From contig NZ_AQHR01000085.1 of NCBI RefSeq assembly GCF_000390185.1, forward strand, positions 248,001 through 312,000: 64,000 nucleotides of DNA, given 5' to 3'. The stretch comes from Lunatimonas lonarensis (GTDB lineage Bacteria; Bacteroidota; Bacteroidia; Cytophagales; Cyclobacteriaceae). The position numbers and the translations under genes were made by a program. Of the stretch, positions 17,037 to 27,631 are shown piece after piece. Positions within the stretch are counted from its first letter, which is position 1, and each line of letters opens with the position of its first letter. The notes beneath the pieces are model-generated. The model was not told where the DNA came from, did no database searches, and saw only the letters and a list, made by a program, of their open reading frames with translations.

Positions 17037-17897
17037 ATGTATAGGTACGCCGTCGTATTCGTGATGTTATTGTTATCCAGGGAAGTAGCCATTGGCCAGC
17101 TGAGCCGTGAACTGGAGAGTCCCTCACAAGAAGTGGATCTGATATTTCATGCCCCGCGACAAATAAACTTGTTCACTGTGGAGCCGGTAGACCGGGGCAA
17201 TCTCCACTTTGCGATCATGCATACATTCGGAACAATCGATAATGGGGCGCGGGATTTATTTGGATTGGACAATGGCGCAAACATCCAATTCAGCCTGGAA
17301 TACGGTCTGTCGGAGAAAGCTTCAATCGGTATGGCGAGACAAAGCCGGGATAAGATGTACACGGTTTATGGCCGGTACCATCTTTTAAAGCAAACAATGG
17401 ATAACCGGATGCCCCTTTCACTCTCCGTTATGGGTGGTACATCGGTCAATTCGTCTGATTACAGCTTTTTGATCGGGGGAGAACCAACGTTTTCCGAACG
17501 AACTTCCTACGCCCTGCAATGGATGATCGCACGGAAATTCTCCAACCGGATCAGTGTACAGATCAGCCCCATGGCTGCATACTTTGTCGACCCCAATCCT
17601 ATTTTTTTTATTGAAGGAGATCAGAATTTATACACAGCCTTGGGCATCAGCGGAAAATACAAACTGACCGGAAAAACTTCGCTGACGGGTCAATGGATCG
17701 GAAATCTAAACAATCAATTGCGCAATAATGTGGGTGTGGGTATTGATCTGGAAGCAGGAGGGCATGTATTCCAACTATATTTTGTCACCTCGCCATTTTT
17801 AACGGAAACCTACTTGTTGGCAGGAGGTAACGGCAGGCCTGGCGATCAGTTTCGCCTCGGATTCAATGTGAACCGGGTATTTGGGTACAGTCGGTAA
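17037..17897 (+). CDS. DUF5777 outer-membrane beta-barrel protein
   Basis: 286 residues with a signal peptide ending near AIGQ. Alternating hydrophobic strands and an aromatic C-terminus fit a beta barrel. The motif DLIFHAPRQINLFTVEPVDR and the following HFAIMHTFGTIDNG are characteristic of DUF5777. The barrel probably serves the same redox process as the Rieske and YceI proteins encoded just upstream; such a trio recurs in Bacteroidota. The substrate or partner is unknown. Confidence 0.85.
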   Translation: MYRYAVVFVMLLLSREVAIGQLSRELESPSQEVDLIFHAPRQINLFTVEPVDRGNLHFAIMHTFGTIDNGARDLFGLDNGANIQFSLEYGLSEKASIGMARQSRDKMYTVYGRYHLLKQTMDNRMPLSLSVMGGTSVNSSDYSFLIGGEPTFSERTSYALQWMIARKFSNRISVQISPMAAYFVDPNPIFFIEGDQNLYTALGISGKYKLTGKTSLTGQWIGNLNNQLRNNVGVGIDLEAGGHVFQLYFVTSPFLTETYLLAGGNGRPGDQFRLGFNVNRVFGYSR

Positions 17898-18041
17898 ATA
17901 CGGAATAAACCAAGGCCTCCAAACGGGACCGGTGCGAAGCAAGCTAAACAGGGTACAACGATGGCAACCTAGGCGATTTTGGGCGTCCAACTGGAGTACG
18001 TACAACCCGATGAACGCGAACAATTTAGGAACGTTTAAAAC

Positions 18042-19355
18042 CTAAAAGATGAACCCAATTCCCATCTCAATCCGATTTCCCTCACTGCTTCCATCAGGCA
18101 AAGCATGTGCGTTCCACCGAAACTGATAATTGGATTTGATAACCATATTTCTACGTGGATTAAAATTGGCACCCAGCGTTAGGGAGGTAAGATCGGTTTG
18201 ATTCATCGGGACATCCTGTAACAATGGATGAATGTCTGCATGGGTATTCAGGAGCTCCAGCCTCACAAAAACAGGTAGCTGGAACTCATGCTTTCGGAAC
18301 AGCCCATTGGTTTTCTTTGTGTCACCCTCTTTTTTTGAGGTAGCCAGAAGCGGCAGAATATTGTAACTGGTTTCAACATATCCACCATAAACCTGCTGTC
18401 CCATTACTTGCGTATTGTCCAAAAAGCGGTAAATTCTGTCCGTATTCTTCATTTGTCCGTAGGTTCCCAAAAACATGAAATTCCAGTTTCCTCGCTTATG
18501 TCGAACATAGGTGCTGAATAGGCGTGTTTGGGCATCTACGCCGACCAGCCCCTCTCCCATAGCAACCCGCTTATCTTTGCCCATCGTAGTAAAGAGGCCA
18601 CTGACAGAAAACTCCGTGTCTTCCATCCCGTGGTACACCAATTTTGGATTAAATACAAATGAGCCAAAATTAAACCGCAGCGCATTATCGCGGCCCCGTC
18701 TGATCCAGGTCGCCCCGTTTAGGTTTTCCAAATCCAAGCCCTGAAAAACACCCATGCTCCACTTCAAATTCTCCTTTAGCGTTCCATAAAAGGTTACACC
18801 TAGATCAATCCACTGGGAAGGAATAATAAGCCTCTCTGCCTCTGGCCTGTTTACACTGTAAAACATTATGGGCTCATCGTTATTATTGATAAACCCGATA
18901 CCCGGCTGATGGGTGCCTACCCGTATGTTAAATCTTTCGTCGAGCAAAAAGTCAAGAAAAAACTCCGGAAGGTATTCGAAGTCGTTTTCCATGCTGCCAT
19001 CATTGAGAAATTCCGCAAAAAACTCTCCATACACCACCAACCAATTGACTGGCTTCCACGCAGCGTAGGCGACAAATCGCTGCAGATTGGTGTAGTACAG
19101 TTCCAAGTCACTTGATCCTCTATTTTTCGATCCGCTGTAGTTCACGTAGTTCGTCTCACCAAAGCCTGAAAAAGTGAACTTCGCATCCGTAAAATAGATC
19201 TTCGATGCCGCTATGGGCAAACCACTTTGGGTTTCGTAGGTAAGCGTGTCCACCAACTTCCTCCTTTTCGAATCGGTAGGATCGTCTTGTGCAAAAGTGT
19301 CAATACAGAGTCGGAAAAAGGAGAAACAAACCAACAAACAAAACTTAGGGGTCAT
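18042..19355 (-). CDS. Porin-like outer-membrane barrel
   Basis: 437 residues with a signal peptide (about 1-22). The body alternates polar and hydrophobic residues and closes with RIEMGIGFIF, ending in Phe as outer-membrane barrels do. FTFSGFGETNYVNYSG at the start and WIDLGVTFYGTL in the middle resemble the phosphate-selective porin O/P type. No ligand can be assigned. It is convergent with the DUF5777 gene and lies 94 bp from the end of the two-component operon. Confidence 0.75.
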   Translation of the reverse strand: MTPKFCLLVCFSFFRLCIDTFAQDDPTDSKRRKLVDTLTYETQSGLPIAASKIYFTDAKFTFSGFGETNYVNYSGSKNRGSSDLELYYTNLQRFVAYAAWKPVNWLVVYGEFFAEFLNDGSMENDFEYLPEFFLDFLLDERFNIRVGTHQPGIGFINNNDEPIMFYSVNRPEAERLIIPSQWIDLGVTFYGTLKENLKWSMGVFQGLDLENLNGATWIRRGRDNALRFNFGSFVFNPKLVYHGMEDTEFSVSGLFTTMGKDKRVAMGEGLVGVDAQTRLFSTYVRHKRGNWNFMFLGTYGQMKNTDRIYRFLDNTQVMGQQVYGGYVETSYNILPLLATSKKEGDTKKTNGLFRKHEFQLPVFVRLELLNTHADIHPLLQDVPMNQTDLTSLTLGANFNPRRNMVIKSNYQFRWNAHALPDGSSEGNRIEMGIGFIF

Positions 19356-19449
19356 ACCGGTGATTTTTTCACAAAAGTGAAAGCTCTAAGCTTAAGATCT
19401 CCTTAAAGAACCTAAAATTGCCCTTAAAATAGAGGGCAGATCTTCCAAA

Positions 19450-20817
19450 CTACAGATTAACGGGGAATACCAACGTGAACCTGTTGCTTTCTGGCTCTTT
19501 GGCCACATAGATGATCTCTCCCCGATGTAACGCTGCAATTTTTTGCACCAGTACCAATCCCAACCCGAAGCCCTTGGTGCCATAGCTGTTGGATCCACGA
19601 AAAAAATGCTGAAACAGAAACTTTTGGTCTTTTTCGTCCAGTGTTTTTCCTTTGTTGGTGAAATGGATGTTCAATCGATCTGCGTTTCCCGTCAGCACTA
19701 CCTCCGCTTGGCGGTTTTCGCTAAAAGCAATACAATTTGTCATCAGGTTTGAAATTGCAGCCCGCATCAAGCGTGAATTACCAAGGATGGTGAGGAGTTT
19801 CTCATCATCCATCACTTCTCCATATCGAATGGAGAAATGGAAGTCGGGGTAGAGGTTCCTAAACTCATCGGCAAGGTCAAAAATCAGTTCATCCATTCGA
19901 ATGGGTTCATCGGCCATGCTGCTTCCTGACTCAGCCTTTGAGATTTCAAGCAACACATTCACCATTTCTCCTAAACTTTTCGTGCCTTCTTTCTGGCTCG
20001 AAACCAACTTCTTTATCTCTGCCAAGTTGGACTCCCCCTCGATTTTTTCAAAGTTGGTAACCAATACGGCAATAGGTGTTTTCAACTCATGGGAAATGTG
20101 ATGGATGGCGTGTTTTTGAAATGCAAATGCCTCATGCAACCTATCCATCAGCTCATTGTATCTATTTACGAGGATGTCGATCTCGTAACTGCTTTCGCCC
20201 ACTGAAATAGCCCGTTCTTTGTCCTGAATCCGAACCAGCTTCATTCGCTCGGCTAACTGGGTGATAGGGTTGGAAATCCGTTCCGAAAGATAAACCGACA
20301 CGACGATCACCACTAGGCCAATGCCGAAAAATGCCCCCCAAAGCACTTTCCTCAAAAAAACCAGCTTGGAATAGCCAAATGCATCGTACGCTTTACTTAT
20401 ACCAAAATACTTATTTTCGTCAAACTCAAAATATACGCCCACGAGATCGTACAACCCATCTTTTGTTTCAATCCATGGGCTATCGCTCGAAAGATTCGCC
20501 AGGATCTGCTCAGGCTGCTCGATAGACGTATCATCCAGGCTTTCGTAGATCAACTCACGCTCTTCATTGAAAATCAACAGCTTTTCGTCGTATATTTTTT
20601 GGATGGATACCTCTTCAAGCGACGCCAAAATATCGCTATCCATTCGGCGTATTTCACTCAAAAAATGGAGAGTAGTGGTGATTTTCTCCAACTGTCGCTG
20701 CTGAAACTCCTCCTCCCTGTACTCGGCAAATAGTGTGTAGATAAAAAACAACGTCAGCCCGGTGAGTAAGATCACCGTTAATGAGAAATAAACCAGTATT
20801 TTTTTTCGGAGACTCAC
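19450..20817 (-). CDS. Sensor histidine kinase (HAMP-type)
   Basis: 455 residues. A membrane segment (about 8-30), a periplasmic sensor region (31-158), a second membrane segment (159-178), a HAMP region, then the kinase core with phospho-acceptor His243 in HHISHELKTPIA. N box LMTNCIAFSENR and G box GTKGFGLGLVLVQKI follow. The start is GTG at 20815-20817, overlapping the regulator stop (GTGA), which indicates translational coupling. Gene order suggests it senses an envelope or metal signal for the porin or feo genes, but that is inference. Confidence 0.9.
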   Translation of the reverse strand: MSLRKKILVYFSLTVILLTGLTLFFIYTLFAEYREEEFQQRQLEKITTTLHFLSEIRRMDSDILASLEEVSIQKIYDEKLLIFNEERELIYESLDDTSIEQPEQILANLSSDSPWIETKDGLYDLVGVYFEFDENKYFGISKAYDAFGYSKLVFLRKVLWGAFFGIGLVVIVVSVYLSERISNPITQLAERMKLVRIQDKERAISVGESSYEIDILVNRYNELMDRLHEAFAFQKHAIHHISHELKTPIAVLVTNFEKIEGESNLAEIKKLVSSQKEGTKSLGEMVNVLLEISKAESGSSMADEPIRMDELIFDLADEFRNLYPDFHFSIRYGEVMDDEKLLTILGNSRLMRAAISNLMTNCIAFSENRQAEVVLTGNADRLNIHFTNKGKTLDEKDQKFLFQHFFRGSNSYGTKGFGLGLVLVQKIAALHRGEIIYVAKEPESNRFTLVFPVNL

Positions 20818-21545
20818 GAGCTTACCTGTTCGGCTCCCTTCTTATTTCCACATCTTTTGTCAGCGTCCAAGTAGTAACCATACCCAACCCTCGTTCGGAT
20901 GGTTTCCTTCCCAAAGGGCTTGTCAAGTTTATTTCGAAGAAAATTGATATAAACTTCAATTGTATTGGTATTGGTCTCCATTACTGTACCCCATATTTCG
21001 GTGATAAGGTCCTTCTTGGATACCAAATCACCCTTCGCTGCGAGCAGACGGTAAAGAATCTGGTACTCTCGTGGCGTGAAATTTATTTCAGTACCATCCC
21101 TCGTTACCTTTTTTGATTGCTTATCCAAAACGATATCATCAAAAACCAACCGCTTTTCCAAACCGAAATCTTCCATAGAGATCGTAGCCCGCTTTAAAAG
21201 TACCTGGCTTTTCAACATCAGCTCTCTCATATAGAAAGGCTTGGTCATGTAGTCATCGGCACCGGAACCATACCCTTTCACCTTATCTTCCAGCTCATCA
21301 AAAGCTGTCAAAATAAGAACAGGTACCTTCTGATTATGGGAACGATAGGCCTGGCATAAATCGAAGCCATTTTTGCCCGGAAGATTTACATCCATTACAA
21401 CTAATGCATAATCCCTCCTTTGCAACATCCTTTCCGCCAATTGTCCGTCAAAAACTGTCTCTACGGTATAGCCCTCTTGGAGGAAAGCATCACGAATATT
21501 GGCATTGAGTACAGGGTCGTCTTCTATAAGCAAAATAGGCTTCAT
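20814..21545 (-). CDS. OmpR/PhoB-type response regulator
   Basis: 243 residues from the ATG at 21543-21545; a start further upstream adds 12 residues before the conserved beginning MKPILLIEDD. Phospho-acceptor Asp52 lies in VVMDVNLPGKNGFD, and the Lys of the switch is in DYMTKPF. The C-terminal winged helix has INFTPREYQILYRLLAA and ends TRVGYGYYLD. Forms a two-component pair with the overlapping kinase gene. Confidence 0.93.
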   Translation of the reverse strand: MKPILLIEDDPVLNANIRDAFLQEGYTVETVFDGQLAERMLQRRDYALVVMDVNLPGKNGFDLCQAYRSHNQKVPVLILTAFDELEDKVKGYGSGADDYMTKPFYMRELMLKSQVLLKRATISMEDFGLEKRLVFDDIVLDKQSKKVTRDGTEINFTPREYQILYRLLAAKGDLVSKKDLITEIWGTVMETNTNTIEVYINFLRNKLDKPFGKETIRTRVGYGYYLDADKRCGNKKGAEQVSS

Positions 21546-21625
21546 TCGAATTCCACTGTTTGGTCTGCCCGCAATATACAAAAATCACCCAGCACAGCCG
21601 TCCAAATGGTTGAAGATGGCGAGGG

Positions 21626-21754
21626 TCATTTTAGACAGGCATCACAACCACATCCTGGCTTCTTTTTGATAGGTTTACGAAAAAACTGCCGATAGATCCA
21701 CCGTGAAGCCACCAGTAGAAAAAGAAAGAACACCACTATTTCCTGCCAATCCAT
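21626..21754 (-). CDS. FeoB-associated Cys-rich membrane peptide
   Basis: 42 residues beginning MDWQEIVVFFLFLLVA. One membrane helix (about 5-20) is followed by a basic stretch and the Cys-rich end KKPGCGCDACLK. This fits the small FeoB-associated Cys-rich family (PF12669). Its ATG shares one base with the FeoB stop (TGATG), so translation is coupled. A longer reading from 21838 would run 84 bp into feoB and is rejected. Probably part of the Feo iron transporter. Confidence 0.75.
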   Translation of the reverse strand: MDWQEIVVFFLFLLVASRWIYRQFFRKPIKKKPGCGCDACLK

Positions 21755-23877
21755 CAACTGAAGATTTGATATGTTACAAGTGCGGCAAAATACGCGACCG
21801 AGGTCATAACCAATGCTTGGAATATGGGCCATTTCCACGATTTGGTCTCTCTATACACCACAGCCAATGTACTCATGCACTGCATCGCAAAAGCATAAAA
21901 GACCATAAGTGAAAATCCGGTTGCCTGGTTAAAGACTTTTTCACCTGTGCCGGGACGGGTTTCTTGTGCCAATTTCTCACGGATGGTAAGCTCGTCCTCC
22001 GCATCCGCACCAATGCTATAGATCGTTGCGATCGTCGCCACAAATACCTCCCTTGCCGCAAATGAAGTGATCAACGCAATACCGATTTTCCAGTCATAAC
22101 CCAAGGGGCGAATAGCCGGCTCGATTGCTTTGCCCATGATCCCTATGTAGGAATTCTCTAATTTCCTCGCAGCAAAGGCATCCTCAACTGCTTCTCTTTC
22201 CTCGTCTTGAACCAAGGCCAATGCCGCTTCCCGTTCCTCTTCTAGAGGTTCCATGCGGGAACTGGGCCCGTAAGATGCCAGCACCCAGAGCACAATGGAT
22301 ATGGAAAAAATCACCTTTCCGGCTTCCAATACGAATACCTTGGATTTGCTGAACATAGTTACCCCAACGGCCTTCCACCTAGGCATCCTATAGATGGGCA
22401 GATCACAGATAAGGTAACTCTTTTCACCCTTTTTCAATACGAATTTGAGCGCAAACGCACCCATCAGGGTTGCCGATATCCCCAATAAATACATGACAAG
22501 AAGTGCCAAGGCTTGGGCATTTACGCCCAAAAACGATTCCGATGGCACCGTCAAACCAATCAATATAATGTAAACAGGCAATCTGGCAGAGCAGCTCATC
22601 CAGGGCGTCACCAGTATGGTAATCAGCCGCTCTTTGTTACTGCTTATATTCCTAGCCGCCATGATTCCCGGGATTGCACAGGCCATACCTGATATAAGCG
22701 GTACCACACTCTTTCCGTGCAGGCCAAAAGGCTTCATGATCCGATCCATCAAAAAGACTACCCTTGACAGGTAACCGGTATCCTCCAAAAACGCCAAAAA
22801 ACCAAAAAGCAACGCAATCTGTGGAATAAAAATCACGATACCACCTATGCCTGGAATCACCCCTTCTACTAATAGGTCTGTAAACACGCCACGAGGCATC
22901 AGGGCATTGATCCATGCGGAAAAAGCAGCGAAACCACCATCAATCCAGTCCATCGGCACTTCAGCCCAAGCAAAAACCGCCTGAAAAACCAGTAGCATCG
23001 TTGCCAAAAAAACGGCATACCCGAATACGGGATGAAGCATTATCCGATCCAACGCCAAAGTGATGCCCTTAGGTTTTTTAGCCTCTTGGACGATACTCTC
23101 ATCCAAAATGGATCGTATGATACGGTAACGCTCCACTGTCTCAGCGACTTGTAACTTTTCAAGATCCACCGCATATAGCTCTGCTTGCCGCTGGAGCCAC
23201 AGTCGATCCGGCTCAGCGAGTACATTGCCTTTCAATGAAAACAATAGCAGTTGAAATGCCTGATAGGGTGTTGCCAACCCATACCGCTCCACCACGGCCG
23301 CAAGTAAGTCCTTTGGTAAAAACTGCCCAACATCGAGCACGGGATCCGGAGATGAAAACTTATCCAAGAAAATCAGTTCCCGAATCGCTCCCATCCCCTC
23401 CTTTTTGCGCGCATCTGTCAAAATCAAGGGTACTCCCAATCGCTTATACAGTTCAAAGACCTTGATTTCCAAACCCTTTTCCTCGGCGAGATCTTTCATG
23501 TTAAGAAGAAAAGCCATGGGAATTCCCAAATCCATCACCTGGGTTCCCAGCAACAGGCTTCGCTCCAGGTTTACTGCATCTAAAATCACAAGGACCGCGT
23601 CGGGACGCCTTTCTCCCAATCCATTCAAAACACGATGGGCAACCTCCTCGTCTTCCGACTTGGGATAGAGACTATACGTACCGGGCAAATCAATCAAGTG
23701 GTAGGTCTGATCGCCGTGCTTCAGGGATCCTATGGTTTTGTCTACCGTTACGCCGGGATAGTTGCCAATCTTTTGGTTCAGGCCAGTTAACTGGTTAAAA
23801 ATACTGGACTTGCCAACATTCGGATTACCTATGATGGCAATTGTTTTAACACTTTCTGATGTCGTAATTTTCTCCAT
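21754..23877 (-). CDS. feoB: Ferrous iron transport protein B
   Basis: 707 residues. The N-terminal G domain has GNPNVGKS (17-24), NYPGVTVDK, DLPGTYSL and NMKD. The membrane part (about 285-700) contains the two Gate regions typical of FeoB, with PLISGMACAIPGIMAAR and the LVTPWMSCSARLPVY motif. It imports Fe(II) across the inner membrane. feoA lies 4 bp upstream and the 42-residue Cys-rich peptide gene overlaps its end, giving a complete feo operon. Nothing is truncated. Confidence 0.96.
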   Translation of the reverse strand: MEKITTSESVKTIAIIGNPNVGKSSIFNQLTGLNQKIGNYPGVTVDKTIGSLKHGDQTYHLIDLPGTYSLYPKSEDEEVAHRVLNGLGERRPDAVLVILDAVNLERSLLLGTQVMDLGIPMAFLLNMKDLAEEKGLEIKVFELYKRLGVPLILTDARKKEGMGAIRELIFLDKFSSPDPVLDVGQFLPKDLLAAVVERYGLATPYQAFQLLLFSLKGNVLAEPDRLWLQRQAELYAVDLEKLQVAETVERYRIIRSILDESIVQEAKKPKGITLALDRIMLHPVFGYAVFLATMLLVFQAVFAWAEVPMDWIDGGFAAFSAWINALMPRGVFTDLLVEGVIPGIGGIVIFIPQIALLFGFLAFLEDTGYLSRVVFLMDRIMKPFGLHGKSVVPLISGMACAIPGIMAARNISSNKERLITILVTPWMSCSARLPVYIILIGLTVPSESFLGVNAQALALLVMYLLGISATLMGAFALKFVLKKGEKSYLICDLPIYRMPRWKAVGVTMFSKSKVFVLEAGKVIFSISIVLWVLASYGPSSRMEPLEEEREAALALVQDEEREAVEDAFAARKLENSYIGIMGKAIEPAIRPLGYDWKIGIALITSFAAREVFVATIATIYSIGADAEDELTIREKLAQETRPGTGEKVFNQATGFSLMVFYAFAMQCMSTLAVVYRETKSWKWPIFQALVMTSVAYFAALVTYQIFS

Positions 23878-23881
23878 GCAC

Positions 23882-24112
23882 TTAGGGCTTGTCTTCCTCC
23901 AAAATCAGGAGATCCACCTCTTCAATACGGAGTGCAATCAGGTTGTCATCGACCAAAAAAGCAATTGGCCCTCCAAAAGGGGCTCGCTGCACCAGCTCAA
24001 GGGACTTGCCTGGCTGCAGGCCGATTTCCAAAAAATTGATGGTAAGCGGGGATTCGACAATCTCCCTGACTTTATATCGGGTACCACTTGTTAATAGGGA
24101 GGTATTTGGCAT
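23882..24112 (-). CDS. feoA: Ferrous iron transport protein A
   Basis: 76 residues, a single SH3-like FeoA domain: YKVREIVESPLTINFLEIGLQ and the closing ALRIEEVDLLIL are typical. It is cytoplasmic and is thought to support FeoB. First gene of the feo operon. The 540 bp upstream should hold its promoter; no clear Fur or DtxR box could be named by eye. Confidence 0.88.
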   Translation of the reverse strand: MPNTSLLTSGTRYKVREIVESPLTINFLEIGLQPGKSLELVQRAPFGGPIAFLVDDNLIALRIEEVDLLILEEDKP

Positions 24113-24220
24113 GGGGGACGCGATTTTGCTTTATTTATTAAGATCAAGTCAAAATTACACCTTTCTTAATGTGAACCCAAACACCTATAGAAAAATTCCA
24201 GCTATCGCGCTTTCAGAAAG

Positions 24221-24255
24221 AAAAAAATCCGATCCGTCATTGGACGAACCGGATT
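24221..24255 (-). terminator. Minus-strand terminator after a gene remnant
   Basis: An imperfect stem (aatccg 24226-24231 with cggatt 24250-24255, plus inner cgtc/gacg) is followed on the minus strand by a run of seven T. It lies about 80 bp beyond the end of the T9SS-like remnant. Confidence 0.5.
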
Positions 24256-24332
24256 CAATTTAGTTGGTTAACCAGTCTTGGTAGTTAAAAAACAGGGAGC
24301 CGAAAAAACGGGTGACAGCAACCCTTTTGAAA

Positions 24333-24609
24333 TTACTTTTTAACCAATAATCGTAAGGCTTGCACATTGCCGGTTTCTGAAATCAGATAGGCAATATAAA
24401 ACCCTTCATAAATTCTCTCTTAACAGGACGCCAATGCTTAAACCAACTATGAACCATCCATGAGAAACCAAACAGCAGAAACCACATTTCCTCCTGAAAG
24501 TTAAGGTAAATTCATGGGTTCTCAATGCATCTAAATGCATTTTTTTAGTTTTAAATAACCTTTTCATGTATGTTTTTTTGATAGAAAAAAAATAAGAACT
24601 AATACTCAT
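24333..24609 (-). pseudogene. Remnant resembling a T9SS C-terminal sorting signal, frame-shifted
   Basis: Minus-strand frame 24609-24406 encodes 67 residues ending GLSIGVLLRENL. A different frame overlapping its end (24419-24333) reads EGFYIAYLISETGNVQALRL and finishes LVKK. The G-F/V-Y-hydrophobic pattern followed by a basic end is that of type IX secretion C-terminal domains. Joining the two by a one-base shift gives a plausible GVLLRE...EGFYIAYLI core. I infer the tail of a former exported protein. The upstream part (MKRLFKTKKMHLDAL, then CGFCC) is not typical and may be unrelated. Confidence 0.4.
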
Positions 24610-24653
24610 TAAAATCGGTTTCGCTTCTAAGTTGTTTTGATCGTATTGAATTA

Positions 24654-25868
24654 ATGAAATCCAAAGAAATTTCTTTCACCTTAGTCCTCATCCTAGGAGC
24701 CCTTAGTACGATCAGTCCTTTTTCTGTTGACATGTACCTTCCGGCGTTTCCAGCAATTGCAAGGTCGCTAGATACTGGCATTTCAGAGGTGCAGCTTTCC
24801 CTTACCAGTTATCTTATCGGCATTGCTATCGGGCAACTTTTCTATGGCCCCTTGCTTGATAGGTTTGGACGTAAAAAACCTTTGTACGCCGGGTTGATAT
24901 TGTATATCATCGCCTCGGTGGGTTGCGGGCTGGTAACATCCGTAGAATCCCTGATTTGGATGCGGTTTTTACAGGCAATAGGTGGCTGTGCAGGCATGGT
25001 GGCAGCACAAGCCTTGGTCAGGGATCTCTTCCCAGTAAACAAAATTGCCCAAGCTTTTGCCCTGCTCACCTTGGTGATAGCCGTATCGCCTATGATTGCA
25101 CCCACCATCGGAGGCTACCTTGCCACAAAAATGGATTGGCATTACCTATTCTGGGTGCTCGCGTTATTGACAGCCTTGATTCTGGTGTTTTCCCTGATCT
25201 ACCTTCCCGATGGTGCCTCTCCGGACCGGCAGATTTCCCTTCGCCCCACCCAAGTAGTGCAGAAATACCTGTTCGTCCTTAAAAACAAACAGTTTCTCAC
25301 CTTCATTCTTGTCGGAGGCATTGCGGGTGCCGCACCTTTCGCCTACATAGGCGGCTCTTCCGACGTCTTCATCAACCTGTATGGACTATCAGAAACCCAA
25401 TATGGGTGGGTTTTTGCTCTATTGGCCACGGCCATGATCGGTTCCACTCAACTCAACCACCTGCTATTGCGCCATTTTCGAAACGAGCAAATTGTCGCCA
25501 CGGCTCTATCCTATCAACTTGTGTTGGGGGCAATTATTTTTGTGGGCACTTACCTGAATTGGTTCAGCGTGGAGGTTTTCATCTTCTTTCTGTTCATTTT
25601 CTTGACTGGGCACGGGCTGAGTATTCCAAATGCGGCTGCACTCTCCCTGAGTCCTTTTTCCCAAAACGCCGGCAGTGCGTCTGCCATGATGGGATTTATG
25701 CGGATGGCAATGGGGGGTGTCGTAACCGGCCTGGTTAGCTTTTTCCATAACGGAACGGCCATTCCAATGGTGTTTATGATGTTTATCTGTATCTTCTTCG
25801 GGCTCGTTGTCATGGTCATTTACTACGCCGATTCCATTGGAAAAAGAATTAGAAGGCAACTGGCCTGA
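24654..25868 (+). CDS. Bcr/CflA family multidrug efflux MFS transporter
   Basis: 404 residues with twelve predicted membrane segments. The motif SPFSVDMYLPAFPAIA in helix 1 and the MFS loop motif GPLLDRFGRKKPLYAG are typical of Bcr/CflA drug/H+ antiporters, and ALVRDLFP after helix 4 is another mark. It likely exports small toxic compounds such as bicyclomycin-type drugs or sulfonamides, though the substrate is not proven. Transcribed alone. Confidence 0.9.
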   Translation: MKSKEISFTLVLILGALSTISPFSVDMYLPAFPAIARSLDTGISEVQLSLTSYLIGIAIGQLFYGPLLDRFGRKKPLYAGLILYIIASVGCGLVTSVESLIWMRFLQAIGGCAGMVAAQALVRDLFPVNKIAQAFALLTLVIAVSPMIAPTIGGYLATKMDWHYLFWVLALLTALILVFSLIYLPDGASPDRQISLRPTQVVQKYLFVLKNKQFLTFILVGGIAGAAPFAYIGGSSDVFINLYGLSETQYGWVFALLATAMIGSTQLNHLLLRHFRNEQIVATALSYQLVLGAIIFVGTYLNWFSVEVFIFFLFIFLTGHGLSIPNAAALSLSPFSQNAGSASAMMGFMRMAMGGVVTGLVSFFHNGTAIPMVFMMFICIFFGLVVMVIYYADSIGKRIRRQLA

Positions 25869-25953
25869 TACAACCGGTGAAGACCAAACTTGAACCAAGC
25901 ACAATAGGGACTTGTTTTTAAACGGATAGACTACGTTATTCAGATGGATTTTC

Positions 25954-25961
25954 TACCTTTG
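25954..25961 (+). promoter_or_regulatory. Putative -7 promoter element of the ABC-F gene
   Basis: TACCTTTG matches the Bacteroidota TAnnTTTG box and lies 38 bp before the ATG at 26000. No clear -33 TTG was seen, so strength is uncertain. Confidence 0.5.
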
Positions 25962-25969
25962 CACTTTGA

Positions 25970-27619
<1,650 letters not shown>

Positions 27620-27631
27620 ACGTCAGGTTCA

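Larger units (their letters stand above)
24113..24653. other. Region between feoA and the Bcr/CflA gene
   Basis: 541 bp. It contains a minus-strand gene remnant (24333-24609) and, downstream of it on that strand, a terminator-like hairpin (24221-24255). The left 110 bp should carry the feo promoter, and the right 45 bp the promoter of the exporter gene. Confidence 0.5.
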
